A stretch of 44,270 nt of DNA, taken from Deltaproteobacteria bacterium. Lineage in GTDB: Bacteria > Myxococcota_A > UBA9160 > JAFDDA01. The notes beneath the pieces are model-generated. The model was given only the letters and a program-made list of their open reading frames with translations. It was not told the DNA's origin and did no database searches. Made by a program: the position numbers and the translations under genes. Each line of letters opens with the position of its first letter. The first letter of the stretch is position 1. This document shows positions 9,923 through 18,058 of this stretch, piece after piece. The stretch lies in assembly GCA_019311105.1 (NCBI GenBank), contig JAFDDA010000015.1:1-44270 (forward strand). Reading direction: 5' to 3'.

Positions 9923-10527
9923 CCCCGGCCTTGGCCCCGAGCCTGGGCGGCGCCACGGCAGCGCGCCGATCGATGTTTGCGGCCCAGCGCCAGCTCGACG
10001 CGCTCTATCGGCTCAACGTCTCGGTGAAGGCCTGGCGCTTCCTCCTCTCGGTGGAGGAGGCGCGCGAGCTGCTCCCGGAATCCGCACCCCGAACGGGCCT
10101 CCTGGCGGTCGAGGAGGCGGGCGAGCTCTGGATCGGGCTCTACCTCGACCCGGCCGACCTCATGGACCCGGACACCGTCGTCGAGGAGACGAGCCACTTC
10201 CTGTGCCTCGCCTGGCACGCCGAGCAGGGCCGGCCGGTCTCGGCCCTCACCCTCGAGCTCCAATCCGAGGTGGACCGCTATCTGCTGGCCCGCCTCGACG
10301 GGCGGGACCCGCTGGCGCACTTCCGCGACTTCGATTTCGGGGCCTGGATGGATGGCCCGACCCGCGAGCGCTACGAGCTGGCCCATGCGGCGGGCCATCA
10401 CTATTGCCGGGCTCTGGATGGGCGCTTTCCCTTGCGCGGCGACCTCCCGGCCCTGCTGGAGGAGCTGCGCGGCTTCTACCGAGCGCCTGCCGACGCGAAG
10501 CTCCGGCGGGCCCGCGCCGTGGCGTGA
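9919..10527 (+). CDS. Conserved-looking protein of unknown function
   Basis: A 202-aa soluble protein without recognisable signal peptide or membrane segment. The GTG start is listed; an ATG 18 codons later (MFAAQRQLDALYRLN, at 9973) is a credible alternative because the first residues look non-conserved. The middle region has EETSHFLCLAWHAEQG followed by ELQSEVDRYLLARL, two predicted helices rich in Glu and His, then HAAGHHYCRAL. The repeated Glu/His pattern is compatible with a metal site, but there is no HExxH and no family is recognised. Codon use is native. It lies between groESL and lexA on the plus strand, with 216 bases to lexA. Confidence 0.72.
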   Translation: MTPALAPSLGGATAARRSMFAAQRQLDALYRLNVSVKAWRFLLSVEEARELLPESAPRTGLLAVEEAGELWIGLYLDPADLMDPDTVVEETSHFLCLAWHAEQGRPVSALTLELQSEVDRYLLARLDGRDPLAHFRDFDFGAWMDGPTRERYELAHAAGHHYCRALDGRFPLRGDLPALLEELRGFYRAPADAKLRRARAVA

Positions 10528-10542
10528 GCTCGAAGGCCGGGT

Positions 10543-10572
10543 TTGACTTCGCCCGCGTCGTCGGCGAATCTT
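10543..10572 (+). promoter_or_regulatory. Candidate lexA promoter
   Basis: TTGACT is followed after 18 bases by AATCTT. The -35 is good and the -10 weak. The GGCGAA repeat array begins inside the spacer and continues across the start site, the usual geometry for an autorepressed lexA promoter. Confidence 0.4.
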
Positions 10573-10590
10573 GGGCGAAACCAGGGCGAA
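10563..10590 (+). promoter_or_regulatory. Three GGCGAA repeats at 11-bp period upstream of lexA (putative LexA operator)
   Basis: GGCGAA occurs at 10563, 10574 and 10585, each exactly 11 bases apart, so all three lie on one face of the helix. On the other strand this reads TTCGCC direct repeats with GTTTCGCC in the middle. The alphaproteobacterial LexA box (GTTC-N7-GTTC) has the same 11-bp direct-repeat period. LexA binding is inferred from position and phasing. Confidence 0.5.
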
Positions 10591-10653
10591 AATCAATCTG
10601 GCCCTGTCCGGCATCGAACCCGGCACGCCCCAACAGGTGAGATCCCTCGGTCC

Positions 10654-10677
10654 GGTGAAACTGTCCGGGGTTTCGCC
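10654..10677. promoter_or_regulatory. Inverted repeat GGTGAAAC-N8-GTTTCGCC upstream of lexA
   Basis: The arms match at seven of eight positions, and the right arm is the same octamer as the central unit of the upstream GGCGAA array in reverse orientation. It lies 67 bases before the lexA ATG and may be a second operator for the same protein. Confidence 0.38.
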
Positions 10678-10743
10678 TCGTAGGAGTCGGGTGGACGTGC
10701 CTGCCGCGCCCGGCCCGCGACGTGACCACAGGGAGTCGAACCC

Positions 10744-11346
10744 ATGGCCCTGACCAAACGACAGCGCGAGATCCTCGACTACGTCCGTCTCTTCATCCGC
10801 GAGAACGGCTACTCGCCGAGCCTCGAGGAGATCGGCCGCCACTTCGGCCTCTCGTCCGTGGCGACGGTGCACAAGCACATCCAACACCTGGTCCAGAAGG
10901 GGCAGCTGCGGAAGGCGTGGAATCGTTCGCGGTCCGTCGAGCCCGTGGAGGACGACGAAGCCGGCGGCGCTGAGATCCCGCTGCTCGGCACGGTGGCAGC
11001 CGGTGACCCGATCGCGGCCATCGAGATCCCCGAGAAGGTGACCGTGCCCGAGGCGCTGCTGCGCAATGGGCGGTCGCTGTTCGCCCTGCGCGTGAAGGGA
11101 AACTCGATGATCGACGAGCAGATCCGAGATGGCGACACCGTGATCGTCGAGAGTCGCCAGGAAGCGCGCGATGGTGAGACCGTGGTCGCCCTGCTGCGCG
11201 GCGAAGAAGTGACGCTGAAGAAGCTCTATCGCGACGGACCGACCGTCCGCCTCGAGCCGGCGAACCCGGAGATGGAGCCGATCGTGGTCCCCGCGGAAGA
11301 CGTCGAAGTGCGCGGCGTAGTGACCGGCCTAGTCCGCGCCTACTGA
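10744..11346 (+). CDS. lexA: LexA repressor (SOS regulator, S24 autoprotease)
   Basis: LexA represses SOS genes and cleaves itself when RecA filaments form on damaged DNA. The 200-aa product has an N-terminal winged helix (KRQREILDYVRLFIRENGYSP with the recognition region SSVATVHKHIQHL), a linker, the Ala86-Gly87 cleavage bond in GTVAAGDP, catalytic Ser121 in GNSMIDEQI, and the general base Lys159 in EEVTLKK. A GGGAG site precedes the ATG. The recognition helix (SSVATVHKHI) matches the common LexA pattern, but no E. coli- or Bacillus-type SOS box is visible upstream. The phased GGCGAA repeats are the best operator candidates. A large palindrome follows the stop codon directly. Confidence 0.97.
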   Translation: MALTKRQREILDYVRLFIRENGYSPSLEEIGRHFGLSSVATVHKHIQHLVQKGQLRKAWNRSRSVEPVEDDEAGGAEIPLLGTVAAGDPIAAIEIPEKVTVPEALLRNGRSLFALRVKGNSMIDEQIRDGDTVIVESRQEARDGETVVALLRGEEVTLKKLYRDGPTVRLEPANPEMEPIVVPAEDVEVRGVVTGLVRAY

Positions 11347-11455
11347 CCCCTGTCGAAGGGGACGGTTCTCTTTGATGACGAAACCACCAAGACCGCGGCG
11401 CTCTGGCTTAGGCCCTGGTTTCGTCATCAAAGAGAACCGTCCCCTTCGACAGGGG
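11347..11455. repeat. Palindromic element with perfect 40-bp arms (REP/BIME-like), 3' of lexA
   Basis: Bases 11347-11386 are an exact reverse complement of 11416-11455, with a 29-base loop. Each arm contains GAAGGGGACGGTTCT and TGACGAAAC, the core repeat also seen at 3031-3060. The left arm starts one base after the lexA TGA. The RNA would form an extremely stable hairpin, so it may also end lexA transcription, although there is no T-run. The perfect arms suggest a recent or actively maintained element, such as a REP sequence mobilised by a RAYT-type transposase. That link is inferred. Confidence 0.75.
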
Positions 11456-11487
11456 GGCGTGCGAACGGGTTCGCAAAGCTGGGTCGC

Positions 11488-11514
11488 TTGACGGCCGCTG
11501 CTGTGCGCTAGGCT
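11488..11514 (+). promoter_or_regulatory. Candidate promoter for the PTPS-PTPS-folE operon
   Basis: TTGACG and TAGGCT are separated by 15 bases (16 if the -35 is read as CTTGAC). The predicted start is about 35 bases before the first ATG. The -10 resembles the TAGGAT boxes before mreB and the aldehyde dehydrogenase gene. Confidence 0.4.
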
Positions 11515-11554
11515 CCCCCGCGGCCCAACTCCCTGGAATTCCACGAGGTTGCGG

Positions 11555-11962
11555 ATGGTCCGCCTGACTCGATCGATCGATTTCTCCGCCTCGCTCCGCT
11601 ACCGCCAGGGCGACCGGACGGCTGCCGAGAACGAGCAGTTGTACGGCCCTGCGGCTCGCACGCACGGCCACAACTATCGACTCGAGGTCACGCTGCGCGG
11701 TGAGGTCGACCCCGCGACGGGCATGGTCTTCGACCTCGCCGACCTGCGAGAGATCCTCGAGCGCGAGGTCATGGGTCGCTTCGACCACCGCGACCTGAAC
11801 GCCGACACGCCCTACTTCGAGAAGGACGCGCCGACCCCCGAGAACTTCGCCGGCGTGATCCGCGCCCTGCTGCTCGACGCCCTGCCGGCCGGCCTGCTCG
11901 ACCGCGTGACGCTCCACCAGGATGCCGACCTCACGGTCGAGATCACGGAAGGCCCGGCGTGA
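11555..11962 (+). CDS. 6-pyruvoyl-tetrahydropterin synthase/QueD paralogue lacking Cys, one Zn-His and Glu
   Basis: A 135-aa T-fold protein of the PTPS/QueD family, whose members act on dihydroneopterin triphosphate. Aligned without gaps through residue 41 to its downstream neighbour, it shares AENxxxYG and HGHxY (His37, His39). It has Leu14 where the first zinc His is expected and Ala33 where the catalytic Cys belongs. By my alignment Gln122 replaces the pterin-anchoring Glu. The catalytic Asp-His pair is intact (Asp77-His78 in FDHRDLN). The ATG was chosen for its GAGG site at 6 nt. The stop overlaps the GTG of the second paralogue (GTGA). It is probably inactive alone and may act as a partner subunit. 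Confidence 0.85.
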   Translation: MVRLTRSIDFSASLRYRQGDRTAAENEQLYGPAARTHGHNYRLEVTLRGEVDPATGMVFDLADLREILEREVMGRFDHRDLNADTPYFEKDAPTPENFAGVIRALLLDALPAGLLDRVTLHQDADLTVEITEGPA

Positions 11963-12366
11963 TCGCGGTGTCGCGGCGCTACCGCTTCCCGGCGGCCCAC
12001 GTCCTGCGAAGCGACGCGTTCTCCGAGGCCGAGAACGCCCGCATCTACGGCAAGTGCTCGAACCTCCACGGCCACGACTACGGCATCGAGGTCACGGTCA
12101 CGGGCCCCCTCGATCCATCGGGCCGGGTGATGGCGCCCGAGCGGCTCGACGCCCTGGTCGGCGAGCACGTGCTCGAGCCGCTGGCCCACACGAACCTCGC
12201 CGAGCACCCGCTGTTCGCCGAGCGCATCTCGACCGCCGAGAACGTCGCCCGGGTGATCCATGAGCGATTGGCGGGCCCCATCGAGCGGGAAGCCCGCGCC
12301 CGGCTGCTGCGCGTCCGAGTCCAGGAGACCCGCAAGAACGGGTTCGAGTACGGAGAAGACCGATGA
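11959..12366 (+). CDS. 6-pyruvoyl-tetrahydropterin synthase/QueD family protein
   Basis: A second 135-aa PTPS/QueD-family protein with the zinc triad His14 (FPAAH), His37 and His39 (LHGHDY), the catalytic Cys33 ([10 protein letters not shown]) and the pterin-anchoring Glu123 (VRVQET). At the place of the usual Asp-His dyad it reads LAHTNL, so the Asp is Ala76 while His77 remains. It overlaps both the preceding paralogue (GTGA) and folE (ATGA), so the three genes are translationally coupled. With folE directly downstream the product probably works on dihydroneopterin triphosphate, for a pterin, folate or 7-deazapurine (queuosine) product. No queC, queE, folB or folK is present to decide which. 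Confidence 0.88.
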   Translation: MIAVSRRYRFPAAHVLRSDAFSEAENARIYGKCSNLHGHDYGIEVTVTGPLDPSGRVMAPERLDALVGEHVLEPLAHTNLAEHPLFAERISTAENVARVIHERLAGPIEREARARLLRVRVQETRKNGFEYGEDR

Positions 12367-12947
12367 GCGACGAAACGAACGACCCGATCGAGGGCTACGT
12401 CCACGCCCTGCTGAAGGAGCTCGGCGAAGACCCCGGTCGGGACGGGCTCCAGAAGACACCGGGCCGGGTGGCACGCTCCTACCGGTTTCTGACTTCCGGC
12501 TACCAGCAGAACCCCCGCGAGATCCTGAACGACGCCATGTTCGACGTCTCCTACGACGAGATGGTGGTCGTGAAGGACATCGATTTCTATAGCCTCTGCG
12601 AGCACCACATGATCCCGTTCTTCGGGCGCGCCCACGTGGCCTACATCCCGAACGGCAAGGTCGTCGGCCTCTCCAAGATCCCCCGGCTGGTCGAGATGTT
12701 CGCCCGGCGACTCCAGGTCCAGGAGCGCATGACCACGGAAATAGCTGAAACCATTGAGGAAGTCCTTCAGCCGAAGGGCGTCGGCGTGGTCGTGGAGGCG
12801 AGCCACCTGTGCATGATGATGCGCGGCGTGGAACGCCAGAACGCCTATGCCATCAGCAGTTCGCTCAAGGGCTCGTTCAGCGAAGACCCGAAAACCCGCA
12901 GCGAGTTCATGGATCTGATCCGGCATCGCCGGGCCTCCTTCGTCTGA
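12363..12947 (+). CDS. folE: GTP cyclohydrolase I (FolE type)
   Basis: FolE converts GTP to 7,8-dihydroneopterin triphosphate, the entry to folate, biopterin and queuosine synthesis. The 194-aa protein carries the zinc ligands Cys79 ([10 protein letters not shown]), His82 and Cys150 ([10 protein letters not shown]), plus the family blocks [14 protein letters not shown] and [21 protein letters not shown], and ends with SEFMDLI. Its ATG overlaps the stop of the second PTPS paralogue (ATGA). Substrate is therefore made next to the PTPS pair. The downstream 94 bases to the next promoter contain a GGGCTCGAGCCC palindrome but no convincing terminator. Confidence 0.97.
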   Translation: MSDETNDPIEGYVHALLKELGEDPGRDGLQKTPGRVARSYRFLTSGYQQNPREILNDAMFDVSYDEMVVVKDIDFYSLCEHHMIPFFGRAHVAYIPNGKVVGLSKIPRLVEMFARRLQVQERMTTEIAETIEEVLQPKGVGVVVEASHLCMMMRGVERQNAYAISSSLKGSFSEDPKTRSEFMDLIRHRRASFV

Positions 12948-13041
12948 CTCCGGGCCCCAGATCGACGGGCTCGAGCCCCGAGCCGACCCCAGACCGATCT
13001 GCAATTCGCGACGAAGATCCGCGGTTTTTGTCGCAAATCCT

Positions 13042-13071
13042 TTGACAACCGCTGGAAATTCGTTCTACCCT
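13042..13071 (+). promoter_or_regulatory. Promoter of the sigma factor gene
   Basis: A consensus TTGACA is followed after 18 bases by TACCCT. The predicted start near 13078 gives a leader of about 255 nt before the GTG. A small hairpin (TGAGTG/CACTCA, 13084-13101) lies at the beginning of the leader. Confidence 0.55.
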
Positions 13072-13077
13072 GCGTCC

Positions 13078-13332
13078 CGACCCTGAGTGGAGAAACACTC
13101 ATGGGCGGAACCCGAGACGGCAAAACCCCCGTTTGCCACTCGCCCCGAGAGTCGGGTTCCAGATTGTCAGTGGTTCGCGGCCCGGAGTTTCCGGCCGCCC
13201 AGTCGCAACGTTTCGATCCCCCCCGAAGAGTCGACCGAGCCGAGGTGTGCACCGGATTGCCGGAGCATGCCGACCGCTGCTCACGCAAGGCCCCGCCCGC
13301 CCTCGAGGCAGGTTCGGCCTGGAGGACGCAAC
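13078..13332 (+). other. Long 5' leader of the sigma factor gene, function unknown
   Basis: About 255 bases between the predicted start site and the sigma factor GTG. Two overlapping frames are open here (starts at 13087 and 13101), but neither gives a protein-like sequence or a family match. I treat the stretch as untranslated leader. Apart from the initial hairpin no known riboswitch fold is recognised. Confidence 0.4.
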
Positions 13333-15111
13333 GTGAAGGGACCTGGAAGCTCGAACGCGACGACGAAGGCCCCGCGCAAGGGGAGGGCGGCCCGAGGCGG
13401 CACGTCCCGCGCCCCCAAGAGCGCCAGCGAAGAGCAGGAGGCGCGCGCCAAGCGCACCCGTGAGCTGGTGGCGAAAAAGCGCAGTGAGCGGCGCAGCCCG
13501 GCCTCGCCCAAGGCGGTGGCGAAGGCCACCGCTCCGGCGAAGACCGCTGCCAAAGCTGCAGTGAAGACGGCGACCAAGACGGTCGTGGCTCCGGCCGCGA
13601 AGGCGGCCACGGCGCCCGCAGCGAAAGCCAAGGGAAAGCCCGCCCTCTCGCCGGCCGCCGAAGCCATCGCGGCATTGGCGAACCCGGAGGTGAAGGCCAA
13701 GCCGAGGGGTCGTGCGCGCAAGGATTCCGATCGCCCGCGCGAGCGGAATGCGCTCGTCTCCTACTTCGCCGACATCGGATCGATCCCGACGCTCACCAAG
13801 GACCAGGAGGTCCTGCTGGCCAAGGGGATCGAGGCGTCCACGCTCGATGTGAAACAGGGCATCCTTTCCGTGCCCTACACGGCGAAAGAGTCGGTCCGGA
13901 TCTGGCTGCAACTCCAGACCGACAACCGCGTCACGGGCAAGATGTCCGAGTCGTTCGGCAGCGGCTCGCCCGAGGGCGAGGACCGCGGCGCGCACGTCGA
14001 TGCGGCCCATCGCAAGATCAACCGCTGGCTGCCCAAGCGCGAGGCACTGGTCGAGGGGGGCGCGGAGAAGGCGGCCGAGCTCGCGAAGTTCGACCGCAAG
14101 GTGTCGCGCGAGCTCGCGAAGGCCGACCTCTCGATGCCGGTCTTCGGGCGCATCCGCCGCGATCTCCAGGAGATCGCGAAGGACATGAAGAGCTCGACCC
14201 GGCTGCTCGACCGGATGCGCGCCCGCACCGCGCCCAGCACGGAGCGGGGCCAGCGGGAGCAGGCCCAGAAGAAGACGGCCGCGCGCAAGAAGCTGCGCGA
14301 GGCCCAGGCGCGCGGCGGCCTCGCCACGGAGGCTTTCCTCCAACGGCTCGCCGACATCGAAGACTCGTGGGACGAGCTGGCCGAGGTGAAGAACACCTTC
14401 GTGAAGCACAACCTGAAGCTGGTCGTCGCGATCTCGAAGGATTTCCGGAACATGGGCATCCCGTTCCTGGATCTGATCCAGGAGGGGAATCTCGGCCTGA
14501 TCCGCGCGGTCGAGAAGTTCGACTACCGGCGCGGGCACAAGTTCTCGACCTATGCGCTGTGGTGGATCCGGCAGGCTCTGATCCGCTCGATCCAGAACCA
14601 GTCGCGCACGATCCGCATCCCGAGTCACATGTACGACACGCTGCTCAAGTTCTATCGGGCGACGAGTTCGCTCGAGAAGAAGCTCGGGCGCGAGCCGACG
14701 ACTTGGGAGCTGGCCGCGGAGCTCAACGTGACGCCCGACCAGGCCGAGCAACTGCAGCGCATGACGCGCGACCCGCTCTCGCTGGAGAGCGAGGTGCGCG
14801 GCACCGACTCGAAGTTGCTGAAGGACTTCGTGAAGGATCCGTCGGTGACACCGCCTCAGGAGGGGCTCGACCAGGTGCGTCTCGAACGCGCGGCCGAGGA
14901 CTCGATCAGCGTGTTGAACGAGCGCGAGCGCAACATCCTGCGCTGGCGCTTCGGCATGCGCGACGAGAGCGACCACACGCTCGAAGAGATCGGCAGCAAA
15001 CTCGGGCTCTCGCGCGAGCGCGTGCGTCAGCTGGAGGCGCGCGCCCTGGCCAAGCTCCGCTCGGCGCCCAACCGACGGCGGCTCGAGGCGTTCCGGAACG
15101 CGGTCACCTAG
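13333..15111 (+). CDS. RNA polymerase sigma-70 family factor (RpoD/SigA-like) with Lys/Ala-rich N-terminus
   Basis: A 592-aa primary-type sigma factor. Region 1.2 reads [20 protein letters not shown]. Region 2 has [35 protein letters not shown] and [20 protein letters not shown]. Region 4 ends with [20 protein letters not shown]. Residues 1-130 are rich in Lys, Ala, Pro and Ser, like histone H1, and about 150 poorly conserved residues separate regions 1.2 and 2. GTG is chosen as start because GGAGG precedes it by 7 nt; the frame is open further upstream without protein-like sequence. Whether it is the housekeeping factor or a group 2 alternative is undecided, because the region 2.4/3.0 sequence differs from typical RpoD and no dnaG is adjacent. 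Confidence 0.92.
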   Translation: MKGPGSSNATTKAPRKGRAARGGTSRAPKSASEEQEARAKRTRELVAKKRSERRSPASPKAVAKATAPAKTAAKAAVKTATKTVVAPAAKAATAPAAKAKGKPALSPAAEAIAALANPEVKAKPRGRARKDSDRPRERNALVSYFADIGSIPTLTKDQEVLLAKGIEASTLDVKQGILSVPYTAKESVRIWLQLQTDNRVTGKMSESFGSGSPEGEDRGAHVDAAHRKINRWLPKREALVEGGAEKAAELAKFDRKVSRELAKADLSMPVFGRIRRDLQEIAKDMKSSTRLLDRMRARTAPSTERGQREQAQKKTAARKKLREAQARGGLATEAFLQRLADIEDSWDELAEVKNTFVKHNLKLVVAISKDFRNMGIPFLDLIQEGNLGLIRAVEKFDYRRGHKFSTYALWWIRQALIRSIQNQSRTIRIPSHMYDTLLKFYRATSSLEKKLGREPTTWELAAELNVTPDQAEQLQRMTRDPLSLESEVRGTDSKLLKDFVKDPSVTPPQEGLDQVRLERAAEDSISVLNERERNILRWRFGMRDESDHTLEEIGSKLGLSRERVRQLEARALAKLRSAPNRRRLEAFRNAVT

Positions 15112-15138
15112 ACCGCCCGGTTTGCGAGGGCGCGGTCT
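15110..15138. terminator. Weak hairpin between convergent sigma factor and ppiD-like genes
   Basis: AGACCGC pairs with GCGGTCT around a 15-base loop at the end of the sigma gene. There is no T-run on either strand, so terminator function is uncertain. It occupies most of the 58-base gap between the two convergent genes. Confidence 0.3.
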
Positions 15139-15169
15139 GGCGGTTCGCCGCTAGGCCGTGTGGCGGGTG

Positions 15170-16687
15170 CTAGAGCGTGTCGTCGAAGGCGGTCTCATCG
15201 ATGGAGATCCGCCCTTCGCTCTGCAGCTGGGCACGCCGCTCGTCGAGCCAGACCCGCTCCGCCTGGCCCTGGGCCTGTTCGGTCAGGCGCTCGAGTTCGC
15301 CGTCCACCTGGGCCTCGATCTCGCCGGCGTCCGGGCTCCGGCGCTCCAACAGCTGGATGAAGGCCGTCTTGTTGCCCACCGGCAGGGGGTGCGGCCAGGT
15401 GGGCGCACCCTCGCCGAGGGAGAAGGCGGCCGTCTGGGCCTCCATCGAGTCTCCCAGATCGGGGATGTAGCCGTCCGGGCGACGCCGGAAGAAGGCCGTG
15501 CGCTCGATGCCGAGCTGCAGGCCGCGGGCCGCCTCTTCCAGGGATTGGCCGCCGGCGATCCGCTCGCGCAGGTTGTCGGCGCGCTCGGTCGCGAAGTGTG
15601 CAGCCTGATCCGCGCGGTAGAGCTCCGTCGCGATGTCGAGGGTCGCGTCTTCGAGGCTGCGCGTTTCTTCCGGCTTCGCATCTTCGCGTCGCACGATGTG
15701 GAAACCCTGCTCGCCCCGAACCACCGACGAAAGCTCGCCCGCCTCGAGTTCCGCGACGGCGTCGCGCAGCGCCTGCGCCACGTCCGACGCGGGCAACATG
15801 CCGAGGTCGCCGCCGAGATCCTTCGAACCTTCGTCTTCGGAGAGTTCGCGGGCGACGCTCGCCATGTCCTCGCCCGCTTCGATTCGGGCCCGCGCGGCTG
15901 CGGCGCGCTCGCGCGCTGCGTCTTCGCCGTCGTCACCGACCCGCACCAACACGTGCTGCAGGTGGAGACGCTCGGGGAGTCGATACTGGGTCAGGTTCTC
16001 TTTGTAGTAGGCCTCGATGCGCTCGGTGTCGGTGCGTGAGAATTCCTCGACATCGCCCGGCACCACCTCGAGAGAGTCGGGCGCATCGTTCGGGTCGAGG
16101 GACACGAAGGCGATGCGGACCTCCTCCTGCTGGTAGCGGAGCGAGTCGCGGGCCTGGGAACGTGAGGCGCCGGCGCTGCCGAGCAGGACGCGACCGAGCT
16201 TGCGGAGAAGCAGGTCGGTGCGGACTGCGTCCTTGAAGCGGCGGACCGAGCCCCACTCGTAGACGACATAGGCACGGGCCTGTTCTTCGTCGAGCTGGCC
16301 CTCGCTGTTGCGGAATCCGTCGAACTCGCGGCGGATCATGCGGTCCACTTCGACGTCGCTGGCGGCGAGCCCCATGCGGCGTGCCTCGCTGGCGAGGATC
16401 GCCCGGTCGATCAGCTGGCGAACCGCGCGGTCCTGGATCTGGAGGTTGGCGGCCACCGCGTCGAACTGGTCGCCCAAGGTGTCACGATATTGCTTCTCGA
16501 TGTTCTGGCGGACCCGGGTCACGTCCTCGCGCCGGAACTGCACGCCGTCCACCGAGATCGGCGCCTCGGTGCTCCCCGCGCTCTGGGAGAAATCCCAGGG
16601 GCCGAAGAAGAGGATGAATACGCCGCCGATGGTGGCCACCAGTGCGGTGACGAACCAACGCTGCCCTTGCCGGATGAATCGCAACAT
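15170..16687 (-). CDS. Membrane-anchored periplasmic peptidyl-prolyl isomerase/foldase (PpiD/SurA family)
   Basis: A 505-aa PpiD-like chaperone. One N-terminal transmembrane segment (residues 12-30, FVTALVATIGGVFILFFG) anchors it to the inner membrane. It is followed by a SurA_N-type helical domain (VDGVQFRREDVTRVRQNIE, AILASEARRMGLAASDVEVD), then a parvulin rotamase domain near 240-345 (LQHVLVRVGDD, DLGGDLGMLPASDVAQALRDAV, LSSVVRGEQGFHIVR). The C-terminal helices again resemble PpiD. It should assist folding of outer-membrane and secreted proteins leaving the Sec translocon. It is monocistronic, divergent from mreB and convergent with the sigma gene. The architecture supports PpiD over soluble SurA. 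Confidence 0.88.
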   Translation of the reverse strand: MLRFIRQGQRWFVTALVATIGGVFILFFGPWDFSQSAGSTEAPISVDGVQFRREDVTRVRQNIEKQYRDTLGDQFDAVAANLQIQDRAVRQLIDRAILASEARRMGLAASDVEVDRMIRREFDGFRNSEGQLDEEQARAYVVYEWGSVRRFKDAVRTDLLLRKLGRVLLGSAGASRSQARDSLRYQQEEVRIAFVSLDPNDAPDSLEVVPGDVEEFSRTDTERIEAYYKENLTQYRLPERLHLQHVLVRVGDDGEDAARERAAAARARIEAGEDMASVARELSEDEGSKDLGGDLGMLPASDVAQALRDAVAELEAGELSSVVRGEQGFHIVRREDAKPEETRSLEDATLDIATELYRADQAAHFATERADNLRERIAGGQSLEEAARGLQLGIERTAFFRRRPDGYIPDLGDSMEAQTAAFSLGEGAPTWPHPLPVGNKTAFIQLLERRSPDAGEIEAQVDGELERLTEQAQGQAERVWLDERRAQLQSEGRISIDETAFDDTL

Positions 16688-16835
16688 GGCCGGATCTGGC
16701 CTCCTCTTGGCATTTTCCCGCGCGGGATGAAGGTGTTAGCCCGCGTTGGGAGCTGGCCGAGGTTACGGTCGGGCCGTGGCGGCGGCAAGCGCCTTCGGAG
16801 CGGCCGGCAGCGAGTTCGCGAGCGGCACCGCGGGC

Positions 16836-16864
16836 TTGTCCCGGCTATGTGCGGCTGTTAGGAT
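16836..16864 (+). promoter_or_regulatory. Candidate promoter of the mreB operon
   Basis: TTGTCC and TAGGAT are separated by 17 bases. The predicted start near 16871 leaves a leader of about 105 nt. The rest of the 288-base gap between the ppiD-like gene and mreB shows no ORF; the minus-strand promoter for the ppiD-like gene is not identifiable. Confidence 0.5.
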
Positions 16865-16888
16865 GCCACGGTATGCGTGTGCGGATAA

Positions 16889-18016
<1,128 letters not shown>

Positions 18017-18058
18017 CGGGGCTGACCCCGACCCTTCCCCCCGGATGGGTGTTACGGC

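Noticed and set aside
10728..10747. Minus-strand GGGTTCGACTCCC resembling a tRNA T-arm
   Set aside because: No matching acceptor stem, anticodon arm or D-arm surrounds it; it is the ribosome-binding region of lexA.
10571..10753. 60-codon plus-strand ORF in the lexA leader
   Set aside because: No protein-like features; it overlaps the operator-like repeats and the lexA start.
12967..12978. GGGCTCGAGCCC palindrome after folE as a terminator
   Set aside because: A 12-bp palindrome has no loop and no T-run; unlikely to terminate.
13087..13332. Upstream extension of the sigma factor and an overlapping frame at 13101-13463
   Set aside because: No family homology, poor residue composition, and a well-spaced GGAGG before the GTG at 13333 marks the real start.
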